Below are positions 1 to 6,030 of a DNA stretch of 6,049 nt, one piece after another; position 1 is the first letter of the stretch; the number at the start of each line of letters is the position of its first letter. The position numbers and the translations under genes were made by a program. The notes beneath the pieces were generated by a model, which did not search any database, was not told the origin of the DNA, and saw only the letters and a program-made list of their open reading frames with translations. The DNA is from Clostridiales bacterium (GTDB lineage Bacteria > Bacillota > Clostridia > Oscillospirales > Oscillospiraceae). Where the stretch lies: NCBI GenBank assembly GCA_003516765.1, contig DPCD01000104.1, forward strand, positions 637 to 6,685. Direction: 5' to 3'.

Positions 1-11
1 GCCTCGCAGAG

Positions 12-33
12 TTTCACGTCCGCAGACGTGAAA
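12..33. repeat. Perfect stem-loop 1 (9-bp stem, 4-nt loop)
   Basis: TTTCACGTC at 12-20 pairs perfectly with GACGTGAAA at 25-33 around the loop CGCA. It is the outermost of four stem-loops between the end of metG and the window edge. No run of T follows it on the minus strand (the next bases are CTCTGCGAGG), so it is not a canonical terminator for metG. On the plus strand it is followed by an A/T-rich stretch (34-54), so it could serve a gene reading in from the left, which is not visible. Its function is unknown. Confidence 0.5.
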
Positions 34-47
34 TGAAATTAAAATTC

Positions 48-80
48 ATATTTTCCCGCGACCTGTGCGTGGGAAAATAT
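48..80 (-). terminator. Stem-loop 2, possible metG terminator
   Basis: ATATTTTCCC at 48-57 pairs perfectly with GGGAAAATAT at 71-80. On the plus strand the stem can extend through a G-T pair (58/70) and two more GC pairs to 13 bp with a 7-nt loop; on the minus strand the 58/70 pair becomes a C-A mismatch. On the minus strand, the direction of metG, the stem is followed by GAATTTTAATTTC, which is U-rich though interrupted. Of the four stem-loops this one best fits an intrinsic terminator for metG, but it lies about 100 bases past the stop codon. It may equally be part of a dispersed palindromic element. Confidence 0.4.
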
Positions 81-102
81 TCCCTATAGCCCGCAAGTGT
101 GG

Positions 103-127
103 AATTTTGCGCCTCCGGCGCAAAATT
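103..127. repeat. Perfect stem-loop 3 (11-bp stem, 3-nt loop)
   Basis: AATTTTGCGCC at 103-113 pairs perfectly with GGCGCAAAATT at 117-127 around the loop TCC. The stem has A/T pairs at the base and G/C pairs next to the loop. On the minus strand it is followed by CCACACTTGC, with no U-tract after the stem, although the descending arm itself ends in AAAATT. The symmetry and compact loop suggest a structured RNA end or one module of an intergenic repeat; the sequence alone does not decide which. Confidence 0.5.
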
Positions 128-150
128 ATGCGCGCAGTCGAGGTGCAATT

Positions 151-179
151 TCAGGGGAAAGGCGCAGCCTTTCCCCTGA
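151..179 (-). terminator. Stem-loop 4 directly after the metG stop (13-bp stem)
   Basis: TCAGGGGAAAGGC at 151-163 pairs perfectly with GCCTTTCCCCTGA at 167-179 around the loop GCA. It starts only four bases after the metG stop codon (184-186), where a terminator or a 3'-end-protecting hairpin would be expected. No U-tract follows on the minus strand (next bases AATTGCACCT), so classical Rho-independent termination here is doubtful. Blocking of 3'-to-5' exonucleases or a role as part of the hairpin array are alternatives. Confidence 0.45.
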
Positions 180-183
180 CGTA

Positions 184-2157
184 TTAGCAGAGCTTTGCGC
201 CTGCGGGGATCGAATCGTCGATCATAATGAGGTGCAGCTTTTCCTCGCCCTTTTCCGTGTGGACGGCGGAGAGCAGCATGCCGCAGGACTCGAGACCCAT
301 CATCTTTCTGGGCGGCAGGTTCACAATCGCAACGAGCGTCTTGCCGACGAGCTGCTCGGGCTCATAGAACTTGTGGATGCCGGAGAGAATCTGGCGGTCG
401 GTGCCGGTGCCGTCGTCGAGCGTGAACCGGAGAAGCTTGTCGCTCTTTTTGACCGGCTCACAGGCTTTGACCTTCACGGCGCGAAGATCCGATTTGCAGA
501 ACGTGTCAAAATCGACCTTCTCGGATGCATACGGCTCAATTTCCAGCGCGGGAAGAAGGCTCTTGAGCTGCTGCTGATGGAGCTCTTCCAGCTTCGAGAG
601 CGCCTTCTCGGCGTCTACGCGCGGGAAGACCGCCTCGCCCTTGTGGACCGTGACGGTTGCGGGGAGCCTGCCCCAAACCGCGGCGGCGTCCCAGGTTTCG
701 ATATCCGCATTTGCGCCGATCTGCGCGAAGATCTTTTCGCAGGAGTCCGGCATGAACGGCAGCAGCAGCGTCGTGCAGATGCGGACCGTCTCCAGCAGGT
801 TATACATCACGCTGGCAAGACGCGGTTTGTTCGCTTCGTCTTTTGCAAGACTCCACGGCATCGTCTCGTCGATATATTTGTTGGCGCGCTGGATGCACTT
901 GAAGACCTCGTCGAGCGCGTTCTGGAACTGGAATTTTTCCATCTGCGCCTCATACCGGTCGCGAAGACCGGAAACTTGAGAAATCAGGCTTTCGTCGAAC
1001 TCGCCTGCCGCGCGGGTCTCGGGAAGGGTGCCGCCAAAGTACTTTTCGACCATTGCCGTCGTACGGGAGACAAGGTTGCCGAGATCGTTTGCCAGGTCAA
1101 TGTTGATCGTGTTGATAAGCAGCTCATTGGAGAAGTTGCCGTCGGAGCCGAACGGGAACGTGCGCAGCAGGAAGAAGCGCAGCGCGTCCACGCCGAACAT
1201 CTCGGCAAGCACATAGGGGTCGACGACGTTGCCTTTGGATTTCGACATTTTGCCGCCATCCATGACGAGCCAGCCATGCCCGTAGACCTTTTTGGGAAGC
1301 GGCAGATCCAGGCTCATGAGCATTGCCGGCCAGATGATCGAGTGGAACCGGACGATTTCCTTGCCGACGAAGTGAACGTCTGCCGGCCAGTATTTTTCCA
1401 GATCGTGATATTTGTCGTTTTCAAAGCCGAGCGCGGTCATGTAGTTGAACAGCGCGTCAATCCACACATAGACCACGTGACCCGGGTCAAAGTCTACCGG
1501 AACGCCCCAGGTGAACGAAGTACGCGAGACGCACAGGTCCTCGAGACCGGGGTCAATAAAGTTGTTGACCATTTCGTTGACGCGGGACTTCGGCTCGAGG
1601 AAATCGGTCTCGGTCAGAAGCTTGCGCACACGGTCTGCGTACTTGGAAAGGCGGAAGAAATACGCCTCTTCCTCCGCATCGTGGACCTCGCCGCCGCAGT
1701 CGGGGCATTTGCCGTCCTTGAGCTGGCTTTCGGTCCAGAACGACTCGCACGGCGTACAGTATTTGCCCTTGTAAGAGCCCTTGTAGATGTCGCCGTTTTC
1801 ATACATTTTGCGGAAAATCTTCTGGATTGCCGCGACATGATAATCGTCCGTCGTGCGGATGAAACGGTCGTTGGAGATGTTCATCAGCTTCCACAGATCG
1901 AGAACGCCCTTCTCGCCCGTGACGATGTTGTCGACAAACTGCTGCGGGGTCACGCCGGCTGCCTTTGCCTTTTCTTCGATCTTCTGACCGTGCTCGTCGG
2001 TGCCGGTCAGGAACATGACGTCATAGCCCTGCAGGCGCTTGTAGCGCGCCATTGCGTCGGATGCGACGGTGCAGTAGGTATGACCGATGTGAAGCTTTGC
2101 CGACGGATAATAAATCGGCGTTGTGATATAAAAGGTTTTCTTACAGGTATCGCACAT
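184..2157 (-). CDS. metG: Methionyl-tRNA synthetase
   Basis: This cytoplasmic class I aminoacyl-tRNA synthetase charges tRNA-Met, including the initiator, using methionine and ATP. From the start chosen here it is 657 residues, close to the Bacillus enzyme. The HIGH motif is at residues 23-26 and KMSKS at 303-307. A zinc knuckle (C134-x2-C137, C151-x2-C154) lies in the connective-peptide region. The anticodon-binding helical domain carries N361, R365 and W435 (in NKYIDETMPW), which by my reading match E. coli anticodon contacts N391, R395 and W461. Residues about 550-657 form a C-terminal tRNA-binding OB domain of the Trbp111 type. The open frame extends 22 codons further upstream to 2223, but that ATG lies inside the probable -10 box and the extra residues are an arginine/lysine-rich run. 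The ATG at 2157 has a good ribosome binding site. The N-terminus has a small extra C2-x2-C5 motif. The gene is divergent from the replication genes and monocistronic within view. Confidence 0.97.
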   Translation of the reverse strand: MCDTCKKTFYITTPIYYPSAKLHIGHTYCTVASDAMARYKRLQGYDVMFLTGTDEHGQKIEEKAKAAGVTPQQFVDNIVTGEKGVLDLWKLMNISNDRFIRTTDDYHVAAIQKIFRKMYENGDIYKGSYKGKYCTPCESFWTESQLKDGKCPDCGGEVHDAEEEAYFFRLSKYADRVRKLLTETDFLEPKSRVNEMVNNFIDPGLEDLCVSRTSFTWGVPVDFDPGHVVYVWIDALFNYMTALGFENDKYHDLEKYWPADVHFVGKEIVRFHSIIWPAMLMSLDLPLPKKVYGHGWLVMDGGKMSKSKGNVVDPYVLAEMFGVDALRFFLLRTFPFGSDGNFSNELLINTINIDLANDLGNLVSRTTAMVEKYFGGTLPETRAAGEFDESLISQVSGLRDRYEAQMEKFQFQNALDEVFKCIQRANKYIDETMPWSLAKDEANKPRLASVMYNLLETVRICTTLLLPFMPDSCEKIFAQIGANADIETWDAAAVWGRLPATVTVHKGEAVFPRVDAEKALSKLEELHQQQLKSLLPALEIEPYASEKVDFDTFCKSDLRAVKVKACEPVKKSDKLLRFTLDDGTGTDRQILSGIHKFYEPEQLVGKTLVAIVNLPPRKMMGLESCGMLLSAVHTEKGEEKLHLIMIDDSIPAGAKLC

Positions 2158-2162
2158 GGGAA

Positions 2163-2169
2163 CTTCCTT
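2163..2169 (-). promoter_or_regulatory. metG ribosome binding site
   Basis: On the minus strand the sequence reads AAGGAAG-TTCCC-ATG, with the AAGGA core 7 bases before the ATG at 2157. This site supports that start over the in-frame ATG at 2223, which has no comparable purine-rich sequence and lies upstream of the predicted transcription start. Confidence 0.75.
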
Positions 2170-2218
2170 CTTTCTGCGCCTGCGCCGAATGAAAGCGCGG
2201 CGGAATTTTAGTAGAACT

Positions 2219-2247
2219 AGCATACCCGTTTTTCAGGTTTTTGTCAA
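2219..2247 (-). promoter_or_regulatory. Sigma-A-type promoter for metG
   Basis: On the minus strand there is a perfect -35 hexamer TTGACA (plus-strand 2242-2247), a 17-bp spacer and the -10 hexamer TATGCT (plus-strand 2219-2224). Transcription would begin near 2212, giving a leader of about 55 nt. That is too short for a T-box, and I see no T-box or other riboswitch features. The 22-codon-longer version of MetG would start inside the -10 box, so this promoter also argues for the start at 2157. Confidence 0.75.
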
Positions 2248-2263
2248 CAAATACCGCCGCAGG

Positions 2264-2287
2264 CGATTGACAGATCGATTGACAGAT
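2264..2287. repeat. 12-bp perfect tandem duplication in the divergent promoter region
   Basis: CGATTGACAGAT occurs twice head to tail, at 2264-2275 and 2276-2287, with no mismatch. Each copy contains a consensus -35 hexamer TTGACA (2267-2272 and 2279-2284). It is followed at 2289-2298 by the 10-bp palindrome TAGTATACTA, which covers the -10 region of the plus-strand promoter. The pair may be a replication-slippage duplication that set the promoter spacing, or a repeated binding site for a regulator. Confidence 0.85.
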
Positions 2288-2297
2288 GTAGTATACT
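2267..2297 (+). promoter_or_regulatory. Probable sigma-A promoter of the four-gene plus-strand operon
   Basis: TTGACA at 2267-2272 is followed after 19 bp by TATACT at 2292-2297, five of six matches to the -10 consensus. The spacer is longer than the preferred 17 bp. The second TTGACA (2279-2284) is only 7 bp from TATACT, but 16 bp from a poor -10 candidate TAGTAG (2301-2306). The start would fall near 2304 (first option) or about 2313 (second). The ribosome binding site AAGAGG at 2324-2329 precedes the ATG at 2335. Confidence 0.6.
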
Positions 2298-2334
2298 AAA
2301 TAGTAGACACAAAAAAACAGAACAAGAGGTTTTT

Positions 2335-3234
2335 ATGCTGAATTTTCACAAACCGTCCATTGCCGACTACGGCTGGATTCATGACATCACCTATCCGGCA
2401 AACCTTCCGGGTGTGGACATGTCCTTCCACAATATGTACTTCTGGGAGTGCTACTACGGAGAGGTTGCGCAGGCGGCAGGCTTCGTGACGCAGCGGCTGT
2501 CGAAAGACGGCGTTTCGACGTATCTTTATCCCGCGGGCGCGGGCGACGTAAAACCGGCGCTGGAGGAAATCCTGAACGACGCGAAGGCGCGCGGAGAAAA
2601 GCTGGTGCTGCGCGGCGTGACAGAGGACAAAAAGGCGCTTCTCGAGGAGCTTTATCCCGGAAAGTTTTCGTTTATCGCCTACCGCGATTCGTTTGACTAT
2701 ATCTACACCCTCGAGGAGCTGACCGAGCTGCACGGCAAAAAGCTGCAGGCAAAGCGCAACCACTGCAACCGCTTCGAGCAGGACCATCCGGATTTCAAAA
2801 CGGAAATCGTCACGCCGGAGAATTTGCAGCGCTGCCGCGATATGGTGAGCAAATGGTACGAGGTCCACGAGTGGAACGAGCAGATCGAGCAGGAAAAAAC
2901 GGCGATTGCCCGCGCGTTCGACCATTTTGAAGCGTCGCACATGGATGGTCTCATGCTGATCGATGCCGGCGAGGTTATCGCGTTTTCCATGGGCGCGCGG
3001 ATGAACGAGCTGTATTATGATGTGTGCTTTGAAAAGGCGTATTCCGCCATCAACGGCGCCTACGCCATGATCAACCGCGAATTTTCCCGCATGATCGCGC
3101 AGAAATATCCGGAGCTTCAATTCCTCAACCGCGAGGACGATATGGGAGAGCCGGGGCTGCGCAAGGCAAAGGAGTCGTATCAGCCGACGTGCCTGCTCGA
3201 AAAATACAACGCTTGCTTACAGGAGGAAGGGTAA
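2335..3234 (+). CDS. Stand-alone DUF2156 / LPG-synthase C-terminal-domain protein
   Basis: This 299-residue protein appears to belong to the DUF2156 family (phosphatidylglycerol lysyltransferase C-terminal domain). The family takes its name from the catalytic part of MprF, which transfers lysine from Lys-tRNA to phosphatidylglycerol, and has two GNAT-like folds. Recognisable blocks are residues 119-147 (SFDYIYTLEELTEL followed by GKKLQAKRNHCNRF), 228-250 (YDVCFEKAY, then GAYAMINREF) and 263-291 (FLNREDDMGEPGLRKAKESY and on to LLEKY). No membrane segments or signal peptide are visible, so it is a soluble protein and not MprF itself. Its substrate is unknown; calling it a lipid lysyltransferase would go beyond the evidence. 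It is the first gene after the promoter and runs directly into the acetyltransferase gene, with that gene's ribosome binding site inside its last codons. Confidence in the family is good; confidence in the reaction is low. Confidence 0.85.
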   Translation: MLNFHKPSIADYGWIHDITYPANLPGVDMSFHNMYFWECYYGEVAQAAGFVTQRLSKDGVSTYLYPAGAGDVKPALEEILNDAKARGEKLVLRGVTEDKKALLEELYPGKFSFIAYRDSFDYIYTLEELTELHGKKLQAKRNHCNRFEQDHPDFKTEIVTPENLQRCRDMVSKWYEVHEWNEQIEQEKTAIARAFDHFEASHMDGLMLIDAGEVIAFSMGARMNELYYDVCFEKAYSAINGAYAMINREFSRMIAQKYPELQFLNREDDMGEPGLRKAKESYQPTCLLEKYNACLQEEG

Positions 3235-4041
3235 ATGCGCACCAGAAGGACCGGCAGGGAGGATATCCCGGCGTTAAAAGCGCTCTGGCAGGAGGCATTC
3301 GGCGACGAGCAGCAGGACATCGATCTGTTCTTTGAGACCGTCTACCCGAACGCAACCGGCTTCTGCGCGGAAGACGGCGGAGAGCTGGTGTCCATGCTCT
3401 TCGCGCTGCCGCAGACGATTGTCAAAGAAGAAAAGCAGCTCAAATGCGCCTATCTCTACGCTGTCGCTACAAAAAAGGACCGGCAGGGCGAGGGGCTTTG
3501 CAGCGCGGTGCTTTCCTATGCGGAAAAGGAGCTTCGCAAGCGCTATTTTGAGGCGCTGCTTTTAAGTCCGGCAAGCGAACGCTTAGCAGATTTTTATGCA
3601 GAGCGCGGCTTTGCCCGGCAGACGGGCGCGAAAAAAACGCTGCTCGACTGCGCGCAGCCGACGGGGCAGGCGACGGAAATCGGCGTGCAGGACTACGCAG
3701 GGCTTCGGGAGACGGCGCTGTGGGATATTCCGCATGTGCGCTATGACAGAGCGCAGCTGGAATACGCGATGGCTGGCGGCAAATTCTACTGCCTGATGGC
3801 AGGCTACGCCATGGGCTGCGCGGCAGTCAAGGACGGCAAAGACGGCGTGCAGGCGGTTGTCTGCGAGCTGCTGCCCGGAACGGAATCGCTCGGCGCGCTG
3901 GCGGAAAAGCGCGGCGCGGGAAAGTATGAGGTTGTTTCGTCGCTTCCCGGAGAAGACGGCGAGACATGGTGCATGCTCAAGTGGCTGGGCAGAGCCTATC
4001 CGGAGCTGGAGCCTGTATACATGGGCTTTTCCCTGGAATAA
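3235..4041 (+). CDS. GNAT family N-acetyltransferase, substrate unknown
   Basis: The 268-residue protein is probably a cytosolic acyl-CoA-dependent acyltransferase. The N-terminal half fits a GNAT domain: the beta-strand CAYLYAVATKK (71-81) leads into the pyrophosphate-binding loop RQGEG (83-87) and the helix LCSAVLSYAEKEL, followed by ALLLSPASERLADFYAERGF (107-126), the usual strand-plus-helix with a late Tyr and GF. The C-terminal half (about 145-268) is less clear and could be a second degenerate acyltransferase lobe, as in longer two-domain GNAT proteins. The ATG follows the upstream TAA with no gap, and an AGGAGG site at 3221-3226 sits 8 bases before it, so the two genes are almost certainly co-transcribed and perhaps translationally coupled. 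The substrate cannot be read from the sequence. Confidence 0.82.
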   Translation: MRTRRTGREDIPALKALWQEAFGDEQQDIDLFFETVYPNATGFCAEDGGELVSMLFALPQTIVKEEKQLKCAYLYAVATKKDRQGEGLCSAVLSYAEKELRKRYFEALLLSPASERLADFYAERGFARQTGAKKTLLDCAQPTGQATEIGVQDYAGLRETALWDIPHVRYDRAQLEYAMAGGKFYCLMAGYAMGCAAVKDGKDGVQAVVCELLPGTESLGALAEKRGAGKYEVVSSLPGEDGETWCMLKWLGRAYPELEPVYMGFSLE

Positions 4042-4103
4042 GGCGCGCGGGGATTGCGCGAAGAAGCATGTGTTTCACATAGACGGAAAAGAGGAACCGA
4101 TTG

Positions 4104-5021
4104 ATGCACGACGCGGGCATTACCATATCGAATAGCGACCTCAAAAGGCTTCTTGCCTGCGCGAACGCAGACGCGGCGCTTTTGTATCTGTATCTTGCCG
4201 CCGGGAACGATCCGGCGCAGGCGCAGACGGCGCTTCGCATGAGCCAGTCACGCCTGGACCTTGCCGCGGCAAGCCTGCGGCAGATGGGACTGACACAGGA
4301 CGAGCCGAAGCATCTTGCCCCTGCCGAAGCGCCCAGCTACACCGAGCAGGACGTGACGCGCGAATACCGCACGAACCCGGAATTTCCGAGCATGGTCGGC
4401 GAGGCGCAGCGCAGGCTCGGCAGGCTTCTGAGCACGGAGGAGATCAAGATTCTTCTGTCCGTCTACCGCTATCTCGGGCTTCCGCCGGAGGTCATTTCCA
4501 TCCTGATCAACTACTGCATTCAGAGAAGCCGCGCGCGCGGGCAGACGCGCATGCCGTCGATCCGCAGCATCGAAAAAGAGGCGTACCGCTGGGCGGACCT
4601 CGGCGTCGATACGATGGAGGAGGCGGCGGTGTACATGCAGAGTCAGCTGCAGCTGCAGGCAAACGTCGGAAAGATCCAGAGCCTGCTCGGCATCGAGGGA
4701 CGCAAGCTGACCGCGGGCGAGGAAAAGCTGATTGCCGCATGGCTTTCGTGGGGCTTCGGGGAGCGGGAAATCCGGCTGGCATATGAAAAGACGTGTATGA
4801 ACACGGGCGGGCTCAAGTGGCCGTATCTCAACTCGATCTTAAAGAGCTGGCATGAGCAGGGGCTGACCACGCTCGAACGCATCGAAGCGGGCGACCGCCC
4901 GCCGGAAAAACCGGCGCGCAGCGCGGCAAAGCCCGGCTACAACGTGCAGCATCACGACGATGCGCTCAGCGACATCCAGCGCGCTGCCATCCGGCGGATG
5001 CTGGAAAACGGGGAGGAATAA
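4104..5021 (+). CDS. DnaD-domain primosome protein
   Basis: This 305-residue protein has an N-terminal helix-turn-helix-like region (about 8-65) and then two DnaD/DDBH2-type modules, about 98-170 and 185-258. The second carries the family motif YxxxIxxxW (Y241, I245, W249). The first has a degenerate version ending at W163. The tail (260-305) is charged and proline-rich. In Bacillota DnaD-type proteins bind and remodel DNA and help recruit the helicase loader during initiation and replication restart. The gene for such a loader follows after three bases, which supports a role in the same complex. The ATG at 4104 is preferred; a TTG at 4101 is an in-frame alternative, and both are within reach of AGAGG at 4090-4094. 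The 62-base gap before it holds no convincing promoter or terminator. Orthology to B. subtilis DnaD rather than DnaB or a phage DnaD is not settled. Confidence 0.9.
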   Translation: MHDAGITISNSDLKRLLACANADAALLYLYLAAGNDPAQAQTALRMSQSRLDLAAASLRQMGLTQDEPKHLAPAEAPSYTEQDVTREYRTNPEFPSMVGEAQRRLGRLLSTEEIKILLSVYRYLGLPPEVISILINYCIQRSRARGQTRMPSIRSIEKEAYRWADLGVDTMEEAAVYMQSQLQLQANVGKIQSLLGIEGRKLTAGEEKLIAAWLSWGFGEREIRLAYEKTCMNTGGLKWPYLNSILKSWHEQGLTTLERIEAGDRPPEKPARSAAKPGYNVQHHDDALSDIQRAAIRRMLENGEE

Positions 5022-5024
5022 CGT

Positions 5025-6017
5025 ATGGCGTACTCGAAGGAGGTCCTGCACCGCGCCGAAGCGCGGCTCGAGCAGGCGCGCCGCCAGAACGAGCTCGACT
5101 GCGAGCGGCGGATTTCCGCAATCTATGAAAAGCTGCCGCGTCTGGCGGAAATTGACCGCGAGCTAAGAAAAACCAGCGCAAAGGTCTATGCCGCCGCCTT
5201 CCGGGAAAGCGAAAGCCCCGAGCAGGCGATGCAGAAGCTCAAGGAAGAAAATCTGTCTTTGCAGCGCGAGCGCGACTGGATTCTGGAGTCGGAGAACATT
5301 GACCCCGAGGATCTGGAGCGCGAGCCTGTGTGCAGGCTCTGCGGCGGCAGCGGCTGGCGCGGGGCTGCGATGTGCGAGTGCCTGCAGGAGCTTTGCCGGC
5401 AGGAGCAGAAGAAGGTGCTGCTGCAGTCGTTCGGCGCGGGAAAAGAGAGCTTCGAGAAGTTCCGGCTGGATGTGTATCCGGACGGGCTGGACCCGAAGCT
5501 CGGCATTTCGCCGCGCGCGCTCATGAAAAGGGTCTATGAAAGCGCCGTAAGCTACGCGAGGACGTTTTCGGCATCCAGCGATTCTCTTTTGTTCATGGGC
5601 GCGACAGGGCTCGGCAAGACGCTTCTTTCCGGCTGCATCGCGCGCGCGGTCGCAGACCGGGGGTATTCCGTGTGCTACGTGTCGGCCGGAAAGCTGTTTT
5701 CCGATTTTGAGACGGAGAAGTTCCGCCTGAAAGAAGACGGCGCGCTGACGGGCGAGTACATGGAAACAGACCTCCTGATCATCGACGATCTGGGAACGGA
5801 GATGACGACGCAGTTTACGGTGTCGGCCCTCTATCAGGTTGTAAACGGCAGGCTCCTTTCCGGAAAGCCCACGATTGTCTCGACGAATCTGCCGGATTCC
5901 GAGCTCGAGGCACGGTACTCGGCGCAGATCGCATCCAGGCTCCTGGGGGCTTATACGCTGTATCAGTTCTGCGGAACGGATGTCCGGCTTCTAAAAAAGA
6001 TGGAAAGCAGAATGTGA
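5025..6017 (+). CDS. DnaI/DnaC-type AAA+ helicase loader
   Basis: The 330-residue ATPase probably loads the replicative DNA helicase. Residues about 5-90 are strongly helical and charged and probably form a coiled coil. A cysteine cluster follows (C103-x2-C106, C117-x-C119, with C124 nearby), likely a zinc site comparable to the N-terminal zinc domain of B. subtilis DnaI. The AAA+ core has Walker A GATGLGKT (192-199), Walker B LLIIDDLG (250-257), sensor 1 STNLP (286-290), the arginine-finger region ASRL (R305) and the GTDVR segment (317-321) typical of DnaC/IstB-like ATPases. The start has GGGAGG at 5011-5016, 8 bases upstream, and the DnaD-like gene ends three bases before it. An IstB transposition helper has a similar ATPase, but the zinc cluster, long coiled coil, DnaD partner and absence of a transposase favour the helicase loader. 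Loader symbols conflict between species (dnaI in Bacillus, dnaC in E. coli), so none is assigned. Confidence 0.92.
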   Translation: MAYSKEVLHRAEARLEQARRQNELDCERRISAIYEKLPRLAEIDRELRKTSAKVYAAAFRESESPEQAMQKLKEENLSLQRERDWILESENIDPEDLEREPVCRLCGGSGWRGAAMCECLQELCRQEQKKVLLQSFGAGKESFEKFRLDVYPDGLDPKLGISPRALMKRVYESAVSYARTFSASSDSLLFMGATGLGKTLLSGCIARAVADRGYSVCYVSAGKLFSDFETEKFRLKEDGALTGEYMETDLLIIDDLGTEMTTQFTVSALYQVVNGRLLSGKPTIVSTNLPDSELEARYSAQIASRLLGAYTLYQFCGTDVRLLKKMESRM

Positions 6018-6030
6018 CTTCAAATGATGC

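Noticed and set aside
97..2211. A 704-codon open frame on the plus strand across the whole of metG
   Set aside because: It lies in the in-register antisense frame, where stops would need TTA, CTA or TCA codons in metG. High GC at third positions makes these rare, so the frame stays open. The translation has no recognisable domain, while the minus strand encodes an unmistakable MetRS.
2158..2212. T-box or other riboswitch in the metG leader
   Set aside because: The leader predicted from the promoter is only about 55 nt and has no specifier loop or antiterminator bulge sequence.
2296..3120. A 274-codon minus-strand open frame opposite the DUF2156 gene
   Set aside because: Same in-register antisense effect of codon bias. 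It would also start inside the DUF2156 coding region and run into the divergent promoter, and its product matches nothing I recognise.
4042..4103. Possible terminator or promoter between the GNAT and DnaD-like genes
   Set aside because: CGCGC (4044-4048) with GCGCG (4056-4060) and ATGTG-TTT-CACAT (4068-4080) are short 5-bp stems without a T-tract, and no convincing -35/-10 pair is present. Read-through is more likely.
4641..4660. Short CAGCTG repeat in the DnaD-like gene
   Set aside because: It encodes the alternating Gln-Leu stretch QLQLQ in a helix and is explained by codon use.
5322..5339. GAGCCTG/CAGGCTC hairpin inside the helicase-loader gene
   Set aside because: A 7-bp stem within GC-rich coding sequence at the first zinc cysteines is expected by chance and has no regulatory context.
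5025..6017. IstB-type transposition helper as an alternative identity
   Set aside because: There is no IstA-like transposase or terminal inverted repeat. The DnaD neighbour, coiled-coil N-terminus and cysteine cluster fit a helicase loader better.
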